A stretch of DNA of 64,000 nucleotides from Bradyrhizobium sp. AZCC 1610 (lineage in GTDB: Bacteria > Pseudomonadota > Alphaproteobacteria > Rhizobiales > Xanthobacteraceae), in the NCBI RefSeq assembly GCF_036924515.1, contig NZ_JAZHRR010000001.1, positions 5,365,001-5,429,000 on the forward strand, given 5' to 3'. The first letter of the stretch is position 1, and every line of letters begins with the position of its first letter. The notes below the pieces were generated by a model. It was not told where the DNA came from. It did not search any database and was given only the letters and a program-made list of their open reading frames with translations. The position numbers and the translations under genes were made by a program. Below, piece by piece: positions 1-9,780 of this stretch.

Positions 1-668
1 AAACACGGATCGTCAACCGGATCAAGGCTGTCCTCGCCCTGTTCGGCATCGGCGGGTTCAATCCGAGGCTGCGCAAGGCGGCGCAGAAGCTGGAGACACT
101 GCACACCGCGGAAGGAACACCGTTACCGGAAAATGCCCACGCCGAATTGCGCCGCGATCTGGAGCGGCTGCGCCTGGTGCACGACCAGATCCACATCATC
201 GAAAGTGAACGGTTGCGCCGGCTCGCGCTCGCGCCGGCCGCAACGACAAGGCCTCACGCGATGGTTCGTCTGATCGCAAGGGTTTTTGGCGTCGGCATCG
301 AGACCGCCGACATGCTGGTAAATGAGGCGCTGGCGCGCAAGCTGCGCGATCGCAAAGCTGTTGCGCGCTATGCTGGACTGACCGGCGCGCCGGACGAGAG
401 CGGCAAGCGCCGGCGCGAGAAGGGACTGGCCCGCGCCGGCAATGGTCGGGTCCGCCGCGGCATGATCCAACTGGCCTGGCGCTTTCTGATCTTCCAGAAG
501 GATAGCCGGCTCGTCCGCTGGTTCCGCGAGCGCACCGCAGATGGCCGCAGCGCCACGCGCAAAACCATGATCGTGGCGCTGGCGCGCAAGCTGCTCATCG
601 CGCTGTGGCGGCTGGCAACCACCGGCGAGATGACGGAGGGGCTCAGGCTGCGCCCGGCCGGAACCTGA
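1..668 (+). mobile_element. IS110-family transposase, 3' part (cut by window edge)
   Basis: The reading frame is open from the first bases and ends at 668, so the true start lies outside the window. It encodes the C-terminal transposase_20-type region of an IS110/IS1111 transposase: residues around 'FGVGIETADMLVNEAL' form the helix-hairpin-helix-like core, followed by 'RYAGLTG' and a segment (KRRREKG..NGRVRRGMIQLAWR) typical of this family. IS110 enzymes combine a RuvC-like DEDD nuclease with a serine-containing C-terminal domain and are guided by a bridge RNA from the element's non-coding end. The N-terminal DEDD domain is not visible here, so activity cannot be judged. An ATG inside the frame at 147 is not the real start. 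Confidence 0.85.
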
Positions 669-1250
669 CCATGCAGCTTCCGCAACCCCAACACGATTGA
701 CGGTTCAGCAGCCGGCAGTCTGCCGACGACATCCGAGGTGGCGGTGATCCGCCGGAATACATGGCCTTTGCGCCGCGACCCAGAATGGACCCGCCGCCCC
801 GGAGCTTCGCCCCCCGATGCGCATGCATGCATCATGGTTCTGGTCCCGATCGATCAACCGAATACAAGTCTGCGACGCGGTATCGCGTCCACGGTGGGCT
901 CGCCTCGGAAGTCGTCCCTATGCCGCTAACGCCAAACCTCGTCCCGCCCTCAAGCCTGCCGCCGGGCTCACGACCGTCAAGGGCTGCGTCGCTCCGCGAT
1001 GGCCTGCGGCCACCCTTGACCGTCGTTCCGCCCAGGCGGCTAGTCGTCTCGGGGTCGGGACGAGGAGATGTCGGTCTTCGTCGAACAAGGAGACGACAGC
1101 AATGATCTGACAACGATCACTCTTGATCACCCCCATACAAGTATTCCAGAGACACCAGCTATTGAGCCGATAAGCCGCGGCGTACTGGTTACTCCGCTTT
1201 CGCGGAGTATGACCCGCTGTGGGTGAAACGGCGGACATGGACTACATCAG
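669..1250. other. Non-coding flank of the IS110-like element, with a palindromic repeat
   Basis: About 580 bp without a credible gene; the short frames seen have shadow-like composition (proline- and arginine-rich). Being directly 3' of an IS110-type transposase, part of it may be the element's non-coding end, which in this family can encode the bridge RNA. The element's terminus could not be placed. A perfect hairpin lies at 1190-1209 (listed separately). Confidence 0.4.
1190..1209. repeat. Short palindromic repeat, possible bidirectional terminator
   Basis: Perfect 8-bp stem (TACTCCGC / GCGGAGTA) with a TTTC loop, flanked by GGT/ACC that can extend the pairing. It sits 40 bp past the end of ligD. 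The surrounding sequence looks like a dispersed intergenic repeat. There is no U-tract on either side, so terminator function is only possible. Confidence 0.5.
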
Positions 1251-3893
1251 CTACTTCCCAGCCAACTTCTTCATCGCCGGCTTGATCGACGCTGCGGCGT
1301 CGTCGTAGCCGTCCCAGGCTTTTGTCTTGGCCAGCAGCGAAGGCACGGTGCGCACCGTGTACTTCTTCGGATCGAGATCGCCGCGCACCTGCGTCCAGGT
1401 CAGCGGCATCGAGACGGTGGCGCCGTCGCGTGCACGCGGCGACAGCACGGCAACCGCCGTCGACATCCGGTCGTTGCGCAGATAGTCGAGGAAGATCTTT
1501 CCCTTGCGCAGCTTCTTCGACATGTTGAGCAGATAGCGCTCGGGGTCGTCATTCGCCATCCACTGGCAGATGCCTTGCGCAAAGGCCTTGGCTTCCTTCC
1601 AGCCTACCTTGTCCCGCGCACCATGGAGCAGCGGCGCCACCACGTGCAGCCCCTTGCCGCCGGTGGTCTTGCAGAAGCTCTCGAGACCGACGGCGGTCAG
1701 GCGTTGCCGCATGTCCTTTGCGGCCTCGATCACTTCCGAAAATTCAACGTTCGGAGCTGGATCGAGATCGAACACCAGCCGCCCCGGCGTGTCGTAGTCA
1801 TCAGGCGCACAATTCCAGGGATGCAGTTCGAGTCCGCCGATCTGCGCCACCGCCGCCAATCCCTCGACCTGATCGATCTGCAAATAGGGTTTACGGTCGC
1901 CCGCGACCTTGGCGAGTTTCAGGAGATCGGAGCCGCCCTGCATAGCGTGACGCTGGAAGAATTTTTCACCGTTGATGCCGTCGGGCGCGCGGAGAATCGA
2001 GCATGGACGGCCCTCGAGGTGGGCGATCATCCACTCGCCGACCGCCTCGAAATATTGTGCAAGATCGAGCTTGGTGACGCCCTCGCCGTCGCCGCCATCG
2101 GGCCACAGCGCCTTGTCGGGTTTTGAGATCGTAACACCCATCGCCCCGGCGGATTTGGCCGATGATTTCGCGGACCGCGTTACGGGCTTTGCAATTCCAG
2201 TCATGGCAGGCTGCTCCGCGCGTATCTCCTTCGCCGGCTTGTCCTGACGCAGTCCCTTGAACGCGGCCTGCCTGATGTTGCCGCCATCGGTCCAGCCGGC
2301 GAACTCGACCTCGGCGACCAATTCAGGTCTCAGCCAGTGCACGTCGCGGGTCTTCTTCGGCGCATCCTTGCCGCCAAACGGGCTCTTGTCCGAGGCCGCC
2401 GCCTTCAACGCCGGCGTGATGCGCCGGACGACGTCCTGCCCGAAGCCGGTGCCGACGAGGCCGACGAACACCAGATGACCGTCGCGATAGACGCCCGCCA
2501 TAAGCGAGCGGAATTTGCCGTTGGTCGTCTTCCAGCCACCCAGCACCACCTCTTGCCCGCCGCGGATCTTGGCCTTGGTCCAGCTTTCGGTGCGTCCCGA
2601 GCGGTAGGGCGCATCCAGCTTCTTGGAGACGATGCCTTCCAGCTCCAGTTTCTTTGCCGATTCCAGCACGGTATCGCCGCGGTCCTCGAAATGATCGACG
2701 TAGCGGATCAGCTTTTCCTTTCCGTTCCGCCGCTCCAGCAGGCGCTTCAAGCGTTCCTTGCGTTCTCGCAGCGGCAGCGCGCGCAAATCCTCCCCTTTGG
2801 CAAACAGGAGATCGAACGCAAAGAAGATGAGGTTACCGGTCTTGTTGTCGGCGATCGCCGCCTGCAGCGGCGAGAAGCTGGGCACGCCGTTGTGGTCCAG
2901 CGCGACGATTTCGCCGTCGATCAGCGCATCGGGTAACGCCTTGGCTGCTCTCGCGATGGCACCGAACTTGTTAACCCAGTCCAACCCTTTTCGGGTCAAC
3001 AACGCCACATCGCCATCCTCGATCCGCAACTGTACGCGGTAGCCGTCGAACTTGACTTCATGGCACCAGCCGTCCGCGTTCGGCGGCCGCTCGACGGAGG
3101 CGCAAAGCTGCGGCGCGACGAAATCCGGCATCACGGAAACCTTCTTCGGCTTGGCGCCTTGCGCTGGCGCGCGGGTCTTGGTCTCAGGCGTGGCTCGCAG
3201 TGCCGCTGTCTTCCTGCTGGCGCGCGCGTCAGCCGCTTCGCCCCGGTTCGAATGCCAGACCGCATCGGCCTTCGTCTTGCCCTTGGCCAGCATGAACGGC
3301 TTTGGCGCCTTGCCCTTGCCCTGCGCGATCTGCGCCATCGTTCGCCCCGAAGCCACGGAGCGATCTTCTTCCAGAATATCGTTGGCCTCGCCTTCTCTAA
3401 CGAATTCGTCGCGGTGCTTGATCAGGAGCCAGTTGGTGCGCTTGCCGCCGTAGCGGTCGCCCTTCATCCGTACCAGCACCCAGCTGCCGTACAGCTTGTC
3501 GCCGTGCAGGGTGAACTTCAGATCGCCCTTCTTGAAGCCGCGCTCTGGATCATCGGATTCCCAGTAGCCGCGATCCCAGAGCTGAACGGTGCCGCCGCCA
3601 TATTCGCTTTCGGGAATGGTGCCTTCAAAGTCACCGTAGTCGAGCGGGTGATCCTCGACCTCGACCGCCAGCCGCTTGTCATGTGGATCCAGCGACGGCC
3701 CCCTGGTGACCGCCCAGGATTTGAAAACCCCGTCGAACTCCAGCCTCAGGTCGTAGTGCAGCCGGGTCGCGTCGTGCTTCTGGATCACGAAGCGCCGCTG
3801 TTTAGCGGGTGCGACCTTGACGTCGCCGGCGGGCTCCGCCGTCTTGCCGAAATCGCGCTTCTTCCGGTACGTGCTGAGCTTCTTCAACGCCAC
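1251..3893 (-). CDS. ligD: ATP-dependent DNA ligase D (NHEJ)
   Basis: An 880-residue three-domain LigD in the order phosphoesterase, ligase, polymerase. Residues ~34-160 carry the 3'-phosphoesterase signature ([13 protein letters not shown], then the [19 protein letters not shown] segment). The ligase core begins near 255; its adenylated lysine is K281 in EVKFDGYR. The archaeo-eukaryotic primase-type polymerase domain spans ~595-870 with the acidic pair in VFDLDP. With Ku it repairs double-strand breaks by end joining: the polymerase fills or extends ends, the phosphoesterase cleans 3' ends and the ligase seals. It is divergent from ku with ~100 bp between starts, so the two probably share a control region. 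Full length for the family. Confidence 0.97.
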   Translation of the reverse strand: MALKKLSTYRKKRDFGKTAEPAGDVKVAPAKQRRFVIQKHDATRLHYDLRLEFDGVFKSWAVTRGPSLDPHDKRLAVEVEDHPLDYGDFEGTIPESEYGGGTVQLWDRGYWESDDPERGFKKGDLKFTLHGDKLYGSWVLVRMKGDRYGGKRTNWLLIKHRDEFVREGEANDILEEDRSVASGRTMAQIAQGKGKAPKPFMLAKGKTKADAVWHSNRGEAADARASRKTAALRATPETKTRAPAQGAKPKKVSVMPDFVAPQLCASVERPPNADGWCHEVKFDGYRVQLRIEDGDVALLTRKGLDWVNKFGAIARAAKALPDALIDGEIVALDHNGVPSFSPLQAAIADNKTGNLIFFAFDLLFAKGEDLRALPLRERKERLKRLLERRNGKEKLIRYVDHFEDRGDTVLESAKKLELEGIVSKKLDAPYRSGRTESWTKAKIRGGQEVVLGGWKTTNGKFRSLMAGVYRDGHLVFVGLVGTGFGQDVVRRITPALKAAASDKSPFGGKDAPKKTRDVHWLRPELVAEVEFAGWTDGGNIRQAAFKGLRQDKPAKEIRAEQPAMTGIAKPVTRSAKSSAKSAGAMGVTISKPDKALWPDGGDGEGVTKLDLAQYFEAVGEWMIAHLEGRPCSILRAPDGINGEKFFQRHAMQGGSDLLKLAKVAGDRKPYLQIDQVEGLAAVAQIGGLELHPWNCAPDDYDTPGRLVFDLDPAPNVEFSEVIEAAKDMRQRLTAVGLESFCKTTGGKGLHVVAPLLHGARDKVGWKEAKAFAQGICQWMANDDPERYLLNMSKKLRKGKIFLDYLRNDRMSTAVAVLSPRARDGATVSMPLTWTQVRGDLDPKKYTVRTVPSLLAKTKAWDGYDDAAASIKPAMKKLAGK

Positions 3894-3993
3894 GGCAAAC
3901 CTCGACGATTACGACCGCTCGCGCGGCGGCATCCGGAACGGAAACCCATACTAACCGTTGAAGTTCCCAAACCCAACCATGCCGGAGACTGCA
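3894..3993. promoter_or_regulatory. Divergent ligD-ku intergenic region
   Basis: 100 bp separate the ligD and ku start codons and must hold both promoters. No LexA-like or sigma-70 motif could be assigned with confidence. Confidence 0.4.
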
Positions 3994-4878
3994 ATGGCCC
4001 CCCGCGCCTATTGGAAAGGCTCGCTAAAACTCTCCCTGGTGTCGTGTCCGGTGGTACTGTATCCGGCCTCGACATCGGTCGAGAAAACCCGCTTTCACAT
4101 GATCAACAGGGAAACCGGCAACCGGCTGAAGCAGCAGATGATCGATGCCGAGACCGGCGATGTCGTCGAGAGCGAGCAGAAGGGCCGCGGCTATGAGCTG
4201 AAAAAGGGCCAATATGTCGAGATCGAAAAGGAAGAACTCGAGGCTGTCCAGATCGAGAGCAATCACACCATCGAGATCGACAGTTTTGTGCCGAGGGACG
4301 AAATCGACAAGCGCTATTACAACCATCCCTACTACGTCGCCCCCGACGGCAAGGCCGCGGTCGACGCCTTCGCCGTGATCCGCGACGCCATGAAGGATGA
4401 GGACCGAGTCGCGCTGGCGCGCATCGTGCTGACCAACCGCGAGCACGTCATGGCGATCGAGCCGCTCGGCAAGGGCCTGCTCGGCACCACACTGCGATAC
4501 CCGTACGAGCTGCGCGATGAGGAGGACTATTTCGACGGCATCAAGACCCCGAAGATCACAAAGGACATGATCGAACTCGCCGGCCACATCCTGCACACCA
4601 AGGCGGCGCACTTCGATCCATCGAAGTTCAAGGACGAATATGAGGACGCGCTGAAGGCGCTGGTGCGGCGGAAAGCGTCTGGCAAGCCGATCAAGGTCAC
4701 TGAGCGCGAGGAAAAACCGGACAACGTCGTCAACCTGATGGATGCGCTCAAGGCGAGCCTGAAGGGAAAATCGGCGGCGAAACGGCGGACACATGCTGCG
4801 GCGTCGCGGCGGACGCCGGCACGCCGGACGGCAAAGAAGGCACACCGGTCCGCGGCCAGGCATCGCAAGGCGGGGTGA
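3994..4878 (+). CDS. ku: Ku-like DNA end-binding protein
   Basis: 294 residues with the bacterial Ku core (RAYWKGSLKLSLVSCPV at the N terminus, then YYNHPYYVAPDG and the conserved region ending near residue 240) and a basic lysine/arginine-rich C-terminal tail that in bacterial Ku aids DNA binding and LigD recruitment. It forms a ring-shaped homodimer on broken ends. The ATG at 3994 was chosen because GGAG lies at 3984-3987, 6 nt upstream, and the product then starts directly with the family motif; in-frame TTG 3958 and ATG 3979 would add unconserved residues. Divergent neighbour of ligD, completing a two-gene NHEJ module. Confidence 0.96.
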   Translation: MAPRAYWKGSLKLSLVSCPVVLYPASTSVEKTRFHMINRETGNRLKQQMIDAETGDVVESEQKGRGYELKKGQYVEIEKEELEAVQIESNHTIEIDSFVPRDEIDKRYYNHPYYVAPDGKAAVDAFAVIRDAMKDEDRVALARIVLTNREHVMAIEPLGKGLLGTTLRYPYELRDEEDYFDGIKTPKITKDMIELAGHILHTKAAHFDPSKFKDEYEDALKALVRRKASGKPIKVTEREEKPDNVVNLMDALKASLKGKSAAKRRTHAAASRRTPARRTAKKAHRSAARHRKAG

Positions 4879-4892
4879 GGCTTTCTCCACTG

Positions 4893-4921
4893 TCATGGCC
4901 GGGCTTGTCCCGGCCACGACG
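4893..4921. repeat. Dispersed palindromic repeat (GGCCGGG/CCCGGCC type)
   Basis: GTCATGGCCGGG-CTTGT-CCCGGCCACGAC forms an imperfect hairpin between ku and the convergent small gene. Closely related units occur at 31685-31770, so this is a dispersed repeat; here it may also act as a terminator for both convergent genes. Confidence 0.6.
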
Positions 4922-4942
4922 GAGTTTGTTGAGCGAGCCTGC

Positions 4943-5194
4943 CTACCGCTTGAGGCTTCGCTTTGACTTCTTCGCCTTCCGTTTCTTTGTTTTCTTCGAA
5001 GTCTTGCGTTTCTTCGAAGCCTTCTTCGGCACTTTCTTGCCCTTGGCCCTCGCCTCCGACAGTCCGATCGCAATCGCCTGTTTGCGGCTCTTGACCTTCC
5101 TGCCCGAACGGCCGCTCTTCAGCGTACCAGCCTTGCGCTTTTTCATCGCGCGCCTGACGTCGGTCGACGCCTTCTTCGAATATCTGCGTGCCAT
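4943..5194 (-). CDS. Small lysine-rich DUF6496-like protein
   Basis: 83 residues. The N-terminal half resembles DUF6496 proteins (SGRSGRKVKSRKQAIAIGLS followed by EARAKGKKVP). The C-terminal 25 residues are an almost pure lysine/arginine/serine tail (KKRKTSKKTKKRKAKKSKRS). Such tails resemble histone-H1-like nucleic-acid-binding proteins, so a DNA- or RNA-binding role is plausible but unproven. It is convergent with ku, 65 bp away; the proximity to a DNA repair module may be coincidental. Confidence 0.8.
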   Translation of the reverse strand: MARRYSKKASTDVRRAMKKRKAGTLKSGRSGRKVKSRKQAIAIGLSEARAKGKKVPKKASKKRKTSKKTKKRKAKKSKRSLKR

Positions 5195-5383
5195 CGCTTT
5201 TCTCCGGCTCTCCTCCGTTTGGCAAAAAAGTAATCACCGGTGGCATACAAAGTTCCTGGCACGTCATAGTCTGCTTGCATTGACTGGCGACGGAAGGCAT
5301 TTTCGGCATCCGGGGGGACGTCCGAAACGCCGACAAGAAAAACGGCACCATCCCCCGTGAGGACGTCGCACCGGGAGGATTCA

Positions 5384-6991
5384 ATGGCATTGACGAAGTC
5401 GCATGTCGCAGGACCAACGACGCCTGCGGTGCGGGAGATGACGTTCGGCGATCTCCTGCGCAAGGCGGCCGAGGCGGCGCCCGATCGTCTGGCCCTGATT
5501 GCAGGCGTCCCCGATCCGAAGCTGCGCCGGCAATGGACCTACGCGCAGCTTTATCGCGAAGCCCAGCGCACCGCCCGCGCGTTGCTGTCGCACTTCAAGC
5601 CGGGCGAGCGCATTGCCGTCTGGGCGCAGAACATCCCGGAATGGGTGATGCTCGAATTCGGCGCCGGCATGGCGGGCATGATCCTCGTCACCGTGAACCC
5701 GGCGTTTCGCGCCCGGGAAGTCGAATATGTGCTGAAGCAATCGCGCTCGGCCGGCGTCTTCGTGGTCAGCGGCTTTCGCGGCAACCCGATGCTCGAGACG
5801 GTGCAGGCGGTGGCGCCGAACTGCCCCGAGTTACGCGAGATCATCTGCTTCGACGACTGGGAGGCGTTCATCGCAGCGGGCGACGACGAGAGCGTCAAGC
5901 TGCCGGCTGTCAGTCCCGACGATGCCGTCATGATCCAGTACACCTCGGGCACCACGGGCTTTCCGAAGGGCGCCCTGCTCCGTCACCGTGGGTTGCTCAA
6001 CAACGGCGCCGACACCGCCGACCGGATGGGCGTCGATCCCGGCGACGTCTTCGTCACCACGATGCCGCTGTTTCACACCGGCGGCTGCGTCTGCTGCGTG
6101 ATCGGCGCGGTATCGAAAGCCGCAACGCAAGTGCTGATCGAGGCTTTCGAACCTGGGCTGGTGCTGGAAATGCTCGGGACCTATCGCGGCAACGCGATGC
6201 TCGGCGTTCCCACCATGCTGGTTGCGATGCTGGAGCACGCGACATTCCCGACAACCGACCTCTCATCGGTCAAGGCGATCTGCTCCGGCGGCTCCACAGT
6301 GCCGGCCGCGCTCGTGCGGCTTTTGGAGGAAAAGCTCGGCGCGCCGTTCACGATTGTTTTCGGCCAGACCGAGTGCTCCCCGGTAGCGGCGCAAACCCGC
6401 ACCACCGACAGCGTCGAGGACAAGGCCAATACGATCGGCCTGCCGCTGCCCAATATGGAAACCAAGATCATCGACCCCAATACCGGCGAGACCGTTCCGG
6501 TCGGCACGGTCGGCGAATTCTGCACCCGCGGTTATCATGTGATGATCGGTTACTTCGAAATGCCTGATGCGACCGCCGCCGCGATCGATGCCGATGGCTG
6601 GCTGCATAGCGGCGATCTCTGCGCGATGGACGCCCGCGGCTATTGTACGGTGGAAGGCCGCCTCAAGGACATGATCATCCGCGGTGGCGAGAACATCTAT
6701 CCGCGCGAACTGGAGGAGCTTCTGTTCAAGCATCCTAAGGTCGGCGAGGTCGCCGTGATCGGCGTTCCCCACGAGAAGTGGGGTGAAGAGGTCGCGGCCT
6801 TTATCCGCCCGGCGCCCGGCGCAACAATCGAAAAGGAAGAACTGATCGACTACATGCGCGCCTCGCTCGCCCCGCACAAGACACCCAAACATTGGTTCGT
6901 CGTAGAAGCGTTCCCGCTGACGGGATCGGGCAAGATCCAGAAATTCAAGCTGCGCGAAGCCTGGACCAAGGGCGAGATGACGGCGATCTAG
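5384..6991 (+). CDS. AMP-binding acyl-CoA synthetase
   Basis: 535 residues of the ANL superfamily (fatty-acid-CoA ligase type). Visible motifs: the phosphate-binding loop YTSGTTGFPKGA, the adenylate motif FGQTECSPV, DGWLHSGDL, and IIRGGENIYPRELEE with the hinge region, then the catalytic-lysine segment GSGKIQKFKLRE near the C terminus. It activates a carboxylic acid to an acyl-adenylate and then the CoA thioester; chain length cannot be told from sequence. Start 5384 is set by GGGAGG at 5373-5378; an upstream in-frame GTG at 5357 lacks a ribosome site. Monocistronic, with a convergent gene 22 bp downstream. Confidence 0.93.
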   Translation: MALTKSHVAGPTTPAVREMTFGDLLRKAAEAAPDRLALIAGVPDPKLRRQWTYAQLYREAQRTARALLSHFKPGERIAVWAQNIPEWVMLEFGAGMAGMILVTVNPAFRAREVEYVLKQSRSAGVFVVSGFRGNPMLETVQAVAPNCPELREIICFDDWEAFIAAGDDESVKLPAVSPDDAVMIQYTSGTTGFPKGALLRHRGLLNNGADTADRMGVDPGDVFVTTMPLFHTGGCVCCVIGAVSKAATQVLIEAFEPGLVLEMLGTYRGNAMLGVPTMLVAMLEHATFPTTDLSSVKAICSGGSTVPAALVRLLEEKLGAPFTIVFGQTECSPVAAQTRTTDSVEDKANTIGLPLPNMETKIIDPNTGETVPVGTVGEFCTRGYHVMIGYFEMPDATAAAIDADGWLHSGDLCAMDARGYCTVEGRLKDMIIRGGENIYPRELEELLFKHPKVGEVAVIGVPHEKWGEEVAAFIRPAPGATIEKEELIDYMRASLAPHKTPKHWFVVEAFPLTGSGKIQKFKLREAWTKGEMTAI

Positions 6992-7013
6992 AGCGATCCC
7001 GCGGTCGCCACGT

Positions 7014-7619
7014 TCACCCCTTGAATGTCGGCTGCCGCGGGTGGATGCAGTCCTTGAAGTCCGCAAAGCCCTTCCACGCCGGCTCCGGCGCGTCCTGTCC
7101 GGCGACCGGCACATAGATCGACGGTTCGATCGACCCGATCGTCGGAATATAGCGCGGACAGTTCGGAAAGATCGCCCGCGCGGTCACGCGAACGATGAGC
7201 TGCGCGCCGACAGTCTCCGCAAGCAGTGGGTCGCGATCGCTCACGCTGGCGCTGCCGTTGACGCGCAAACGCCGCGGCTTGTCGTGCATCGCGATGAAGA
7301 GCAAGCCGACATCAGCATTGGCGACAATGTTGCCGAGACTCTTGAACATGCCGTTGCCGTCATAGTCGGGGAATGCGATCTCGGAAGGCCCGGTGATGCG
7401 CACAAAGCCCGGTGCTCCGCCCTTGAACGAGCAATCGGGCCGGCCTTTGGCGTCGGCCGTCGCCAGGAAAAAGTAAGGTAGGCTTTCGATGAACTGCTTG
7501 TCGTCAGCCGAAAATTCCTTGCGCATCAACTTCTCTTCCAGCCGGTCGGAAATCCGGCGGCTGTCGAACTGATCCTGCAGTTGACGATTGCCTTCGTGGT
7601 ACATGACGCTCTCAGCCAT
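7014..7619 (-). CDS. Pyridoxamine 5'-phosphate oxidase-fold flavin-binding protein
   Basis: 201 residues of the PPOX-class flavin-binding family: the split-barrel core runs from FLATADAKGRPDCSFKGG through FPDYDGNGMFKSLGNI and VGLLFIAMHDKPRRLRVNG. These proteins bind FMN or a related flavin and act as oxidoreductases on undefined substrates; true vitamin B6 oxidase activity is unlikely without the specific C-terminal region. It ends 22 bp from the convergent acyl-CoA synthetase. Confidence 0.85.
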   Translation of the reverse strand: MAESVMYHEGNRQLQDQFDSRRISDRLEEKLMRKEFSADDKQFIESLPYFFLATADAKGRPDCSFKGGAPGFVRITGPSEIAFPDYDGNGMFKSLGNIVANADVGLLFIAMHDKPRRLRVNGSASVSDRDPLLAETVGAQLIVRVTARAIFPNCPRYIPTIGSIEPSIYVPVAGQDAPEPAWKGFADFKDCIHPRQPTFKG

Positions 7620-8028
7620 GGCCGTGCTTCCTCCTCCGATTTATCCGGGCGTGCGAGCTTAGCCCGGCATCGGATCGCGCACGGACCATACCACTTTATA
7701 TTTACGCCGCATGCGCTGACCCGCACAAGACGCCAGATGGGTCGCGTCTTCGCGGCGCACCATGTCGGCATTGCGACTGGCCCCGGGAAAATACGGGTGT
7801 AGAAGGAATAAGACGCAGCAGCAAATTGCGTCGTCTGCCAAGCGCTTTTTTTGACAGCTGTGCGCCTTCATGCCACGTTGCTGGCAATGGGGTGAGACAA
7901 CGTCCGTCCCGGCACCTTCCAAGGCCAAAAAGAAACGTAGCCACCTCATCGAACGTACCGCCGAACGACCATTGCAGCCGTGTGAGCTGCGGGCGCCGGT
8001 ATAGCGTGAAACGAAGGGAGGAGCTGCG
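7620..8028. other. Intergenic region upstream of the TRAP operon
   Basis: 409 bp between divergent genes. Several open frames cross it, but none has a convincing ribosome site or protein-like composition, and the longest overlaps the TRAP binding-protein gene antisense. It must contain the promoters for both the PPOX gene and the TRAP operon. AAGGGAGGAG at 8012-8021 is the ribosome site of the downstream gene. Confidence 0.5.
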
Positions 8029-9102
8029 ATGATTAAATCCGAACTGGTATTGGGATTCGCGGGGCTAGCCGCCTTGGCCCTCACGGCGGTGACCACAGAT
8101 GCCAACGCGCAGGAAAAAGTCCGCTGGAAGATGCAGAGTGCGTTCGGCAGCCAGCTGCCACACCTCGGCACCTCGGCCGTGCGCTTCGCGAAGAATGTCG
8201 AGCGGTTGTCGGGCGGTAAACTGGAGATCAAGTTCTACGAGCCCGGTGCGCTGATCCCGCCGCTGGAGTGCTTCGACGCGGTGGCCAAGGGTTCGATCGA
8301 ATCGTGCTGGACGACGCCCGGCTACCACACCGGCAAGTACCCCGCGCTCGCCTTCTTTACCACGGTGCCGTTCGGCCCGCCCGTCGGCGAGTTCCTCGGC
8401 TGGAAGTGGTTCGGCGGCGGCAACCAGTTGCGCAACGAGATCTACGCCCAGCACGGCCTGATCGCGATCGACTCCTTCGCCATCGCACCCGAGACTTCCG
8501 GCTGGTTCCGCAACGAGATCAAGTCGGTCGAGGAACTGAAGGGCCTGAAGATGCGGTTCTTCGGCCTTGGCGCACAGGTGATGCAGAAGCTCGGCGTCTC
8601 CACCCAGCTGCTGGCAGCGGCTGACATCTATCCTGCACTGGAGCGCGGCGTGATCGACGCGACCGAGTTCTCGATGCCGACGATGGACACCAAGTTGGGC
8701 TTCCATCAGATCGCCAAGTACAACTACTTCCCAGGCTGGCATCAGCAGACCTCGGTGAGCGAACTCCTGATGAACAAGGCGGCATGGGACAAGCTGTCGG
8801 ATCAGAACAAGGCGATCATCGAGATCGCCCTCGGCGAGTCCGTCATGCACACCTATGTCGAGAGCGACCACGCCCAGTTCGCGGCGATGGCCGAGATGCG
8901 CGACAAGCACAAGGTTCAGGTCAAGCGCTGGAGCGACCAGGACCTGGCCGCGCTGGAGAAGGCCTGGCTGGAAGTGCTGGCGGAGGAATCGGCCAAGGAC
9001 CCGCTGTTCAAAAAAGTCGCCGACCACTACCTCGACTACCGCAAGAAGTTCGCGGTCTGGGGCGTGTCGCAGACGATGAAGGCCACCTACCAGAAGGATT
9101 GA
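8029..9102 (+). CDS. TRAP transporter solute-binding protein (DctP family)
   Basis: 357 residues with a signal peptide (hydrophobic stretch 8-24, cleavage likely after ANA at ~27). The mature part follows the DctP/TakP pattern: KFYEPGALIPPLECFDAVAKG, then ETSGWF..EIKSVEELKGLKMRF and the motif GVIDATEFSMPTMD. In this family a conserved arginine (here in LKMRF) contacts the substrate carboxylate. It captures an organic acid in the periplasm for the membrane components encoded downstream; 2-oxoacids are a family precedent, but the substrate is not determinable here. First gene of a three-gene operon. Confidence 0.95.
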   Translation: MIKSELVLGFAGLAALALTAVTTDANAQEKVRWKMQSAFGSQLPHLGTSAVRFAKNVERLSGGKLEIKFYEPGALIPPLECFDAVAKGSIESCWTTPGYHTGKYPALAFFTTVPFGPPVGEFLGWKWFGGGNQLRNEIYAQHGLIAIDSFAIAPETSGWFRNEIKSVEELKGLKMRFFGLGAQVMQKLGVSTQLLAAADIYPALERGVIDATEFSMPTMDTKLGFHQIAKYNYFPGWHQQTSVSELLMNKAAWDKLSDQNKAIIEIALGESVMHTYVESDHAQFAAMAEMRDKHKVQVKRWSDQDLAALEKAWLEVLAEESAKDPLFKKVADHYLDYRKKFAVWGVSQTMKATYQKD

Positions 9103-9199
9103 GCGGAGGCAACCGGTGCAGCGCGCGGCTGCGCCGGCTTCCGCCCTCGCCGGCCGGTGAAGAGATCAGCCGGTTGCGCCACAGCAGGACTTTGTCGCG

Positions 9200-9760
9200 A
9201 TGAATGCATTGCTGAAGCTGGCCGAGAATATGCGGCGGGCGCTTGAGGTTGTTGCCCTGGCGTCCGGCTGGCTGCTCGTTATCATGGCGTGCGTGACCAC
9301 GTTCGATGTGGTGGCGCGCAAGTTTGGCTTGCAGCTGCCGTACACCAGGCTGCAAGAGCTGGAATGGCACTTCCACGCCGCGATCTTCTCGCTTTGGATG
9401 GGCTACTGCTACACGATCAACGCGCATCCGCGGGTCGATACATTCACCGAGATGATGTCGTATCGCCGCAGGGCATGGATCGAACTCGCCGGCTGCCTCC
9501 TGCTGGCGCTGCCCTACATGGCGCTGGTCGCCTATTACAGCCTGGATTTCGTTGCGCAGTCCTATCGGCTCGGCGAGCAGTCAGACAGCACCGTCGGGCT
9601 GACCCACCGCTGGATCATCAAGGGCATCTACGCTGCCGGCCTATGGATGGTGGTGCTCGGCATCCTCAGCGTACTGCTCCGCGTGATCGTCTTCCTGTTC
9701 GGCCGAAAGTCGGAGCGGGAAGTCAATCTGCAAATCGGACATGTGATTACCGACGTCTAA
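9200..9760 (+). CDS. TRAP transporter small permease (DctQ)
   Basis: 186 residues with four predicted transmembrane helices (approx. 14-38, 60-78, 95-115, 140-165), the usual DctQ architecture. DctQ docks the solute-binding protein to DctM and has the conserved ELEWHFHAAIFSLW segment seen here. It lies between the binding protein and the large permease; a 97-bp gap after dctP holds a possible processing or partial-termination site. Confidence 0.93.
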   Translation: MNALLKLAENMRRALEVVALASGWLLVIMACVTTFDVVARKFGLQLPYTRLQELEWHFHAAIFSLWMGYCYTINAHPRVDTFTEMMSYRRRAWIELAGCLLLALPYMALVAYYSLDFVAQSYRLGEQSDSTVGLTHRWIIKGIYAAGLWMVVLGILSVLLRVIVFLFGRKSEREVNLQIGHVITDV

Positions 9761-9780
9761 CCCAACCGGGGGACCGCAAC

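Noticed and set aside
7659-8231. 190-codon minus-strand frame in the spacer before the TRAP operon
   Set aside because: Overlaps the signal-peptide coding region of the binding protein on the opposite strand and has no ribosome site or domain.
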